Of a DNA stretch of 64,000 nt, positions 26,101 through 33,342 are shown in pieces. Made by a program: the position numbers and the translations under genes. The stretch comes from CAYWIT01 sp964458415 (GTDB taxonomy: Bacteria > Pseudomonadota > Alphaproteobacteria > Micavibrionales > UBA2020), in the NCBI GenBank assembly GCA_964458415.1, contig CAYWIT010000012.1, positions 1 to 64,000 of the forward strand. The letters run 5' to 3'. The stretch's first letter is position 1; each line of letters begins with the position of its first letter. The notes beneath the pieces were generated by a model, which was not told where the DNA came from, ran no database searches, and was given only the letters and a program-made list of their open reading frames with translations.

Positions 26101-28326
26101 CTACTTTTCCTTGGCCACCCAAACGCCCGCCCAGTCGGCGGGCGGCGGGTTTTGCCTCCAGTGGGCCACGCGCTCGGCGTAAAGCTTGTATAAACCGGAA
26201 AGATCTGGCCGCAGAGTTTTGCATTCCTCCGCCAGTTGCAAGGCAGAATCCCAACGCTGCGCACGATAGGCCTCCAGCATCTCCGCATGGCGGGCGGCAA
26301 AAGCCGTAAATTCCGGCGTTTCCGCTTCCTCCGGCGTGCCCAGCAGCGTATAGACGCGCTCCGGTTCGGTCCGGCCCTTGACGGTCAGCAGATCGATTTC
26401 CACCGCCGCAAATTCCGGCGCCTGCGCGCGCGTGGCGGCGGAAATCATGATCGTGATGCCGTAGCCCTTGGTCTGGCTTTCCAGCCGCGAAGCCAGATTG
26501 ACCGTATCGCCCAGCGCGGAATAGGCGAAGCGCTGTTTCGACCCCATATTGCCGACGGAGGCCCGTCCGGTATTGATGCCGATGCCCGCGCGCAGTTCAT
26601 GGAAAACCCGGCCCTGTTTTTCCGCACTCGCTTTCAGGTTTTCATTGACCGGCTTCAGGCCCTGCACCATCTGCAAGGCGGCGGCGCAGGCGTGGCGGGC
26701 ATGGTCCGGATCATCCAGCGGCGCGTTCCAGAAGGCCATCATCGCATCGCCCATGTATTTATCGACCGTGCCGCGGCTTTCCAGCACACAGGAGGTCATC
26801 GGCGTGAGAAAGTCATTCATCATCTTAATGAGCTCCGCCGGATCCATCGATTCGGAAATCGTCGTGAAATTGCGGATATCGGTGAACATCACCGAGACCT
26901 CGCGCACCTCCCCGCCCAGCTTCAGCTTTTCCGGATCAGCGGCCAGTTCCTCCATCAGCACCGGAGAAATATAATGGCTGAAGGCCTGCCGCACCGCCTT
27001 TTTCTCCATCTCCGTCCGCAGGCTATTGAAGACGGAAGAGACAATAAACACCAGCAGAATCGTCAGTCCCGGATATACCGGATCCAGCAGATAGCCATGG
27101 ACCTGATAAGCATAAAAGGCTCCCATGGCGCCGCCGCCGATCGTGACACTCACCAGCAATGCCAGCATCATCACGCTCATGAACGGCGAAGCGAAAATAA
27201 TGACCAGACCGATGATCCCCGTGGCAACCAATTCAAGATCGTTCAAGAACGCAGGGGAATGCAGATACTTTCCCTGCAGAGCCTGCTCGACGATCTCGAC
27301 ATGGATTTCCACCCCCGGAACAACTGCATCCAGCGGCGAGCTTCGTAGGTCCTTCAACCCGATGGAGGACGTGCCGACAAAAACAATCTTGTCCCTGATA
27401 CGGTCCGGATTTATATGCCCCGTCAGAACCCGCCAGACCGGAATATAAAGATTCTTGCGGTGACCGGCGTAATAGACGGGAATGCGACCGGCGCTATCCG
27501 TTGGAATTGTCACCGTCCGGCCATCTTTACCGATCATGGAAATATCCATGATACCACTAAAACCCTTGTTACGCCACACGCCGACCTTATAGGCCTGCGT
27601 GCCAAGATAGATCCGCAACGCCTCCAGAGACAGGGATGGGTAAATTTCCCCCTTGTTACCGTCTCCGCGATAGCCGATCAGCAAACTGACATTGCGGATG
27701 ACTCCGTCTTCCTCCGGAGCAGCGGTAAAAGAGCCATTTCCGCGTGCCGCTTTGGACAGGATTGGAAGCGTTGTCGCAAAAGACCCAAATCTCATGACCA
27801 GATCAAGCGGTATCCCGACAAGGCCAAGGGCCTTTCTTACCGGCAGGGAGTTGACCTGCTGATCCGCGGCAGCAAACCCTGTCACGACAATACCGGATTT
27901 CTTGATCGCCTCGGCAAAGACAATTTCGTTCTCCGGCAGGGCGGCCAGCTTTTCCGCGACATCCTGCATCTCCGGATCGTTGCGCAGCGTTCTGGCAACC
28001 AGAGGCGGCGAGGTTCGGTCCTGCTCGGCGAAGACCATATCGAAAGCGATAACCTTTGCGCCCATCTCCGTCAGTCTGGTGACCAGCTCCGCCAGCTGTG
28101 TCCGCGGCCACGGCCACTGCCCGTAATTTTTCAGGGATTCCTCGTCGATATCTACAACGACGACCCCCTCCCCGGGGGCCCGCGGCAAAATACGGTTATA
28201 GGTGTCAAAGGTCACGTTCCGCAGCCGCTTGATGGAGGACGGCTCCTGCACCCGCAGCACAAGCGCTCCCGCCAGCAACAGCAGCAGCAACAAAACCTGT
28301 GCCCATCTCTGCGTTAAAAAGCGCAC
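26101..28326 (-). CDS. CHASE2-domain membrane adenylate/guanylate cyclase
   Basis: A 741-aa class III nucleotide cyclase. An N-terminal membrane helix (about 10-26) is followed by an extracytoplasmic CHASE2 sensor domain (to about 330; GVVVVDIDEESLKNYGQWPWPR is typical), then three membrane helices (about 345-425) and the catalytic domain from about 470. Metal-binding Asp are visible in VMFTDIRNFT and GDAMMAFWN, and the C-terminal SRLESQTKGYGI region is intact, so it should make cAMP or cGMP. CHASE2 cyclases are repeatedly found beside FecR-domain exoproteins, as here, where the two genes converge 6 bases apart. It lies downstream of hlyD on the same strand. Confidence 0.92.
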   Translation of the reverse strand: MRFLTQRWAQVLLLLLLLAGALVLRVQEPSSIKRLRNVTFDTYNRILPRAPGEGVVVVDIDEESLKNYGQWPWPRTQLAELVTRLTEMGAKVIAFDMVFAEQDRTSPPLVARTLRNDPEMQDVAEKLAALPENEIVFAEAIKKSGIVVTGFAAADQQVNSLPVRKALGLVGIPLDLVMRFGSFATTLPILSKAARGNGSFTAAPEEDGVIRNVSLLIGYRGDGNKGEIYPSLSLEALRIYLGTQAYKVGVWRNKGFSGIMDISMIGKDGRTVTIPTDSAGRIPVYYAGHRKNLYIPVWRVLTGHINPDRIRDKIVFVGTSSIGLKDLRSSPLDAVVPGVEIHVEIVEQALQGKYLHSPAFLNDLELVATGIIGLVIIFASPFMSVMMLALLVSVTIGGGAMGAFYAYQVHGYLLDPVYPGLTILLVFIVSSVFNSLRTEMEKKAVRQAFSHYISPVLMEELAADPEKLKLGGEVREVSVMFTDIRNFTTISESMDPAELIKMMNDFLTPMTSCVLESRGTVDKYMGDAMMAFWNAPLDDPDHARHACAAALQMVQGLKPVNENLKASAEKQGRVFHELRAGIGINTGRASVGNMGSKQRFAYSALGDTVNLASRLESQTKGYGITIMISAATRAQAPEFAAVEIDLLTVKGRTEPERVYTLLGTPEEAETPEFTAFAARHAEMLEAYRAQRWDSALQLAEECKTLRPDLSGLYKLYAERVAHWRQNPPPADWAGVWVAKEK

Positions 28327-28343
28327 CGTTTGCTTCTCCGTCC

Positions 28344-29657
28344 TTATTTCTCAGTCAGCGCGCGGTCTTTGGCGCGCAGAATCGGCTTCATCAAATAAGT
28401 CAGAATGGTCCGCTTGCCGACAATGACATCTGTTTCCGCCACCATGCCGGGAGCGATCGGCAATGGCGCCGTGTCTGAATCCAGATAATTCTTTGCGGTC
28501 CGGACATCGATTTCAAAAAAGACGTTCCCCTCGCCGTCTTCGACCGTATCCGCGCCAATCCGCTCCAGCTTGCCTTCCAGTGTGCCGTAAATCTGCGGAT
28601 CATAGGCCGTGATGCTGACCCGCACGGCCTGCCCCGGCTTTAAAAAGGCCACATCAGCCGGGCTGATTTTGGCACGGATCATCAGATCATCCGCGACCGG
28701 AACGATTTCAACCAGCTTTTGCGCCGGCTGGATGACGCCGCCGACAGTTTTGACATGAAGACGATGAACGATTCCGTCCACCGGCGATTTCATACCGGTC
28801 CGGCGCACCTTGTCCTCGACGGATTTCAGATTCTCGCCGATAGCGGCAATTTTCGCTTCAACGTCGTTCAACTCGCCCAGTGCCTGCGACCGCAGCGCTC
28901 CGGTCTTTTCATCCTTTTTCCGGCGCGCCGCGCTCAACCGCGCCTCAAGGGATTGCTGCGATTGATGGGCGCTGGAGAGGTTGCCGGAGACCTCGTTCAG
29001 TTCGCGTTCCAGACGCAACTTCTCTATTTCCGGCATCGCTTTTTTCTCCACCAGACGGCGAGCGATCGACAGTTCCTGCTGTAGCAGCTCCTTGCTTCTG
29101 GAGAATTTCCCGATACTGGCTTTGATCTCGGAAAGATTGGCAGAGGCCGCGCGCTCCTCGTCATCAATAATGGCCAGCGCTGTTTTCAGCTCCGCCAGAC
29201 GCGAGCGATAGAGCTTCTCCTCGTTGGCGGCAATATCGGGATATTTTTTCGTCAGCGCTTCGTCCAGTGCAAAGTCCTGTCCGGTTGCCTCCGCCTTCAG
29301 CCGCGCCTGTTTGGCCTGCAGCCCCATCATTTGCGCCTCGATGCCGCGCCCTTCCGAAGCAAACTGGATATCGTCAATGCGCAGCAGCTCCTGTCCCTTG
29401 CTGACCCGGCTTCCCTCCGTCACCAGAATATCCGTCAGAATGCCCCCTTCCAGACTCTGCACGATCTGGATATCGCTGGAAGGCATCACCTGCCCCATGC
29501 CGCGCACACGCTCCTCGACATGAGACACCGCCGCCCAGATAACGGCCCAGGCGAAAAAGGCGGCGATTGTCCACAAGAGCAGCTGCGCGGCAAAACCCGG
29601 CTTCAGATGCGCCGCCCCCTCCAGCTCGGACATGAATTCAACGTCATTCCTGTCCAT
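28344..29657 (-). CDS. HlyD-family type I secretion membrane fusion protein
   Basis: A 437-aa periplasmic adaptor that links the ABC transporter to TolC. It has one N-terminal membrane helix (FAAQLLLWTIAAFFAWAVIWAAV), the lipoyl-like block VMPSSDIQIVQSLEGGILTDILV, a long coiled-coil middle (about 110-290) and the C-terminal lipoyl half and beta-barrel ending in GMVAETDVIVGKRTILTYLMKPI, the HlyD signature. It starts 12 bases after the ABC gene. ATG at 29657 is used; the GTG just before it is in frame. Confidence 0.94.
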   Translation of the reverse strand: MDRNDVEFMSELEGAAHLKPGFAAQLLLWTIAAFFAWAVIWAAVSHVEERVRGMGQVMPSSDIQIVQSLEGGILTDILVTEGSRVSKGQELLRIDDIQFASEGRGIEAQMMGLQAKQARLKAEATGQDFALDEALTKKYPDIAANEEKLYRSRLAELKTALAIIDDEERAASANLSEIKASIGKFSRSKELLQQELSIARRLVEKKAMPEIEKLRLERELNEVSGNLSSAHQSQQSLEARLSAARRKKDEKTGALRSQALGELNDVEAKIAAIGENLKSVEDKVRRTGMKSPVDGIVHRLHVKTVGGVIQPAQKLVEIVPVADDLMIRAKISPADVAFLKPGQAVRVSITAYDPQIYGTLEGKLERIGADTVEDGEGNVFFEIDVRTAKNYLDSDTAPLPIAPGMVAETDVIVGKRTILTYLMKPILRAKDRALTEK

Positions 29658-29669
29658 CACCTGCCCCTT

Positions 29670-31823
29670 TCATGATTGCGGCACCGCAACCTGTCCTGCA
29701 GCCAGCGCCGCCAGCACTTGATCGCGCGGGCCGTCAAGAATAACCGCGCCGTTCTCCATCACGACAATACGGTTTACCAACCGGAGCAAGGCAGGCTTAT
29801 GCGTCACCAGAACAAGAGTTTTATTCTGCGCATGCTCCTCGAGCCCTTTAAGCACACGCTCTTCCGTTGCCGCATCCATGGAATTCGTCGGTTCATCCAT
29901 GATCAGCACGGGAACATCCATCAGCAGGGCACGTGCCAGCGCCACAGATTGCCGCTGTCCGCCGGAAAGTCCCTCGCCCCGCTCGCCCACCGGCGCGTCA
30001 TACCCCATGGGATGGCGCCGTATAAAATCATGCACGCCGGCCAGTTCCGCCGCTTTCAGCACGGCCTGATCCGTCGCATGCGGACATCCCATGACGATGT
30101 TCTCGCGCACCGTCCCGCTGAGCAGGGCGGAATCCTGCCCCATATAGGCGATATTGCGGCGCAAGTCCGCCGGATCAATCTGGCGCATATCGGTTTCATC
30201 TGCCAGAATGACGCCGCGTGTCGGTTCATAAAAACTGACCAGAAGCTTGATAAGCGAGCTTTTTCCCGACCCGATGCGGCCGACAATCGCCACATGATCC
30301 CCCGGCGCGATCCGCAAATTGACTTTTTCCAGTACAGGGCGGCCTGTACGGGGATAGGAAAACTCCACTCCCTGAAAGGTAAAAGCCCCCTTTAATTCAG
30401 GCCTGTGCAGAAACTTTCTTTCCGGCGGCCGCTCCACAGGCAGTCGCATGACGCCATCCAGCGCCCGATAGGCGGATTTGGCATGATGATACTTATTCAC
30501 CAGTGACGCCACCATGCCGATCGGCGCAATGGCGCGGGAGCTGAGCAGGACACAGGCCATCAAGGCGCCCACGGACATTTCCTTATCCTTGATCAGGTAC
30601 ATTCCCAGCATGACAAGGAAAACGACGGAGACCTGCTGGATCAAGGTCGAGAAATTCACGCTGAGCCCGGAGTAAAAGCGCGATGCCTGTCCGGATTCCG
30701 CCGAACGTGCGGCAGAGTGGCTATAAGCCGCCCGCAGGGCCCCCTCCCCGCCGGCGCCGCGAATCGTTTCAAGACCGGAGATGGTTTCAACCAGCAAGCC
30801 GTGCTTTTGCTCGGCGGTTTTCATCGCCTGATGCACCTTGCGCCGTACGGGGATCTGCATGAAATAACCCACCACCAGCACAAGCAAATAAAGAGCAAGC
30901 AGCAGCGCCGCCATCTGCCCCCCTGCAATCACCCAGATCGCCGCGACAAAAAGCAGGGAAAACGGAAAATCAACCAGCCCCGTCATAGTCGCGGAATTAA
31001 AAAATTCGCGCAACGAGTCGAATTCGCGCAGCGTATTGGCAAAGGAGCCGATAGAACCGGTACGCTGCCCGATTTTCATGTCAAGCACCTGATTATAGAG
31101 GCGCTGTGACAAGACAATGTCCGATCGCCGCCCTGCCAGATCGACAAAATAACTCCGCAGCGTCCGGATAATAAAATCAAAAATAAAAACGGAAGCCGCC
31201 CCGATGGACAATACCCAGCCGGTTTCAACCGCGTCATTCGGCAAGACCCGATTGTAAAAATTCATGATGTAGACAGGACTGGTCAGAGCGAAGAGATTGA
31301 TCAGGACAGAAGCAACCAGCACACGGCCATAAAGACCACGGCTTTCCAGCATAATCCCCCAGAACCAATGGCGAGAGAGCGCTGCGCTCTCCTCGCTTCC
31401 GTCCCCGGCATGCTCCGGCTTGATGTAAATGGCATAACCGCTGGATTCCGCCTTTAAAGAACGCACGGAAACAGCCTTCTCCTGCCGCGTCAGAGGATCA
31501 AATAACCGGAGCATCCCCTTATCCTGTTTTTCCAGCAGCACCATGGCTTTTTTATTTTTCAGGATCACCACGGCAGGCAAAACCTCGGACGGAATACGGT
31601 CCACGGCTCTCTTCAAAATCCGGGCGCGGAAACCGGCGCGCTCCGCGGCGGTGCAGAAAAGTTTTGGCGTCATGCCCGTCTTGTGAACAGGAAGCCCCGC
31701 CGTTAAAGCCGGTGCAGAGCGTGCATGCCCGAAGTGCGCGGTGATATAAACAAGCGCCTCGACAAAACTATCCGCTGAATCCACGGCCGGACTTTGCGCG
31801 GCGCTGTCAGCCGGATCAGCCAT
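29670..31823 (-). CDS. Type I secretion ABC transporter (LapB/LssB-like permease-ATPase)
   Basis: A 717-aa inner-membrane exporter. Residues ~20-140 form a C39-like domain that appears to lack the catalytic Cys (degenerate, as in LapB/HlyB-type transporters); then come six membrane helices and an ATPase domain. Walker A is GRIGSGKSS (about 513), signature LSGGQRQSVALARALL, Walker B VLIMDEPTNS, H-loop VLVTHKP. The start at 31823 overlaps the end of tolC by 8 bases, so the three secretion genes form a coupled unit tolC-ABC-hlyD. The likely cargo is the FecR-domain exoprotein encoded nearby on the opposite strand. Confidence 0.94.
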   Translation of the reverse strand: MADPADSAAQSPAVDSADSFVEALVYITAHFGHARSAPALTAGLPVHKTGMTPKLFCTAAERAGFRARILKRAVDRIPSEVLPAVVILKNKKAMVLLEKQDKGMLRLFDPLTRQEKAVSVRSLKAESSGYAIYIKPEHAGDGSEESAALSRHWFWGIMLESRGLYGRVLVASVLINLFALTSPVYIMNFYNRVLPNDAVETGWVLSIGAASVFIFDFIIRTLRSYFVDLAGRRSDIVLSQRLYNQVLDMKIGQRTGSIGSFANTLREFDSLREFFNSATMTGLVDFPFSLLFVAAIWVIAGGQMAALLLALYLLVLVVGYFMQIPVRRKVHQAMKTAEQKHGLLVETISGLETIRGAGGEGALRAAYSHSAARSAESGQASRFYSGLSVNFSTLIQQVSVVFLVMLGMYLIKDKEMSVGALMACVLLSSRAIAPIGMVASLVNKYHHAKSAYRALDGVMRLPVERPPERKFLHRPELKGAFTFQGVEFSYPRTGRPVLEKVNLRIAPGDHVAIVGRIGSGKSSLIKLLVSFYEPTRGVILADETDMRQIDPADLRRNIAYMGQDSALLSGTVRENIVMGCPHATDQAVLKAAELAGVHDFIRRHPMGYDAPVGERGEGLSGGQRQSVALARALLMDVPVLIMDEPTNSMDAATEERVLKGLEEHAQNKTLVLVTHKPALLRLVNRIVVMENGAVILDGPRDQVLAALAAGQVAVPQS

Positions 31824-33150
31824 CTTGTCTGGTCTGTGCAGGAGAAGCAGGAAGGGAGCCAAAAGCCTCCCGCAGCTGCCCCATCGCCGTCAACAGCTCG
31901 AACCGGGCCAGCAAACTGCGGTAAAAAGCATCCGTCCGCGCGGATTTGGCGTCAAAAAGACGGGCCTCCGCGCCGATAATCTGCAAGTTGGTCTGCTTGC
32001 CGCCTTCAAATTGCGAGAGGAAATTTCCAAGAATTTTCTGTGCCGCCGACTCGCGCTCCTTATAAAGGGCAAGCTGCTGATCCACGATCTGCATGGAAAC
32101 AAATTTCTGACGCGCGTCACGCTCGGCTGCACGGCGGGCCTCCTGCTGTCTGGCGATAGCGACGCGCTGGCGATCCATGCCTTGAGCGACCCGTGCGAAT
32201 TGTCCGCCGCCGGTCGAAAAATTCCACGACATTTTCAACATGGCCTGACTGTTCATCAATTCGCCACCAAGATTATCATCCTGGTCTTTTTGCAAATATG
32301 ACAGCTCGGCATCCACGCGTGGCAGAATACCACCCTTTTCCGCGGCCGCTTCCTTGCCCAGCGCGACCGCCATGCCATCCGCCGCCAGAACCGCAGGATT
32401 AGACTTTACTGCCTGCGTCACGGCGTCATCAACCGTTGCCGGAATAATGCTGTTCCATGTCCCGGATTCGATCTCCATCTTTCCCGATGGCACAGCCCCT
32501 GTCGCCTCGATATAATCGGCCTCGGCCTGACGGAAAGATTCCTCGTAACCAAGTCGCCGCGTCCGCGCCGCCATCAGGGCCTCCTCCGCCTGCAGCAATT
32601 CTGCTTCATCGGCGGCCCCCTCCCTGACCATCAGCTCTATGCTGTCGCGGCGCGTCTGGATTTCAGACAAGTTGCGGCTGGCCATATCCAGCAACTCCCG
32701 CGTCCGCATCATATTCAAATGCGCCCGCGCGGCCTTGAGCGCGATGCCCTCGGACGTTCCGGCAAGATCTGCCGCCGCTGCGGAATGCCTCTCTTTTGCC
32801 GCCGCCAGCCGGTTGGTCGTAGAAAAGCCGGTGAACAATGGCTGTGTCAGCGTTGCGGAACCTTCCCCCAGCCAAGAATAGGCGTCGCCACCCGCACTGG
32901 CCCGTGTGGTGTCATCATCGGCATGCACACGGCCAGCCTTGCCACTCATGCTCAGCGTCGGAAAGAAGGCTGCTTTTTGTTCCCGTACGGCATCGCCTGC
33001 GGCGTCCTTGGACGCCTTGCCGGATTGAATAGAAGGATGCGATGACAATGCCATCACAACGCTTTCAGATAACGTCTCGGCTTGTGCCAGATGAGGTAAT
33101 ACCAAAGCGGTAGACAGACAGAAAGCAAGAACTGATTTTCTGATATACAT
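31816..33150 (-). CDS. TolC-family outer membrane channel of the type I secretion system
   Basis: A 444-aa outer membrane efflux protein. The start at 33150 gives a clear signal peptide (MYIRKSVLAFCLSTALVLPHLAQA). The two-fold repeated OEP structure is visible (TLSESVVMALSSHPSIQSGKA, then LDMASRNLSEIQTRRD and later FEGGKQTNLQIIGAEARLFDAK, YRSLLARFELLTAMGQL). It forms the outer duct for the ABC/HlyD pair that follow. It lies about 190 bases downstream of the TPS exoprotein gene, separated by a strong hairpin. Confidence 0.93.
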   Translation of the reverse strand: MYIRKSVLAFCLSTALVLPHLAQAETLSESVVMALSSHPSIQSGKASKDAAGDAVREQKAAFFPTLSMSGKAGRVHADDDTTRASAGGDAYSWLGEGSATLTQPLFTGFSTTNRLAAAKERHSAAAADLAGTSEGIALKAARAHLNMMRTRELLDMASRNLSEIQTRRDSIELMVREGAADEAELLQAEEALMAARTRRLGYEESFRQAEADYIEATGAVPSGKMEIESGTWNSIIPATVDDAVTQAVKSNPAVLAADGMAVALGKEAAAEKGGILPRVDAELSYLQKDQDDNLGGELMNSQAMLKMSWNFSTGGGQFARVAQGMDRQRVAIARQQEARRAAERDARQKFVSMQIVDQQLALYKERESAAQKILGNFLSQFEGGKQTNLQIIGAEARLFDAKSARTDAFYRSLLARFELLTAMGQLREAFGSLPASPAQTRQDG

Positions 33151-33275
33151 GACCGGACTACATAACCCCCGTAAACCCTTGAAAGAAAAAGGCACCCCTA
33201 CCCAATCCCAGAATGCCCGAGATTGGCTCTTTCCGCAACCATCCTGCCATCTGAAAGTTAAGCTTTCATGAAAAG

Positions 33276-33304
33276 ACAAGTCCGGCTGCGCCAGCCGGAC
33301 TTGT
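33276..33304 (-). terminator. Intrinsic terminator after the TPS-type exoprotein gene
   Basis: A perfect 13-bp stem (arms 33276-33288 and 33292-33304, loop of 3) lying 39 bases after the exoprotein stop and followed on the minus strand by a short T run (CTTTTC). It separates this gene from tolC. Confidence 0.7.
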
Positions 33305-33342
33305 TATGGTGAAAAATTCCACACAACGATCTTACGACAAAA

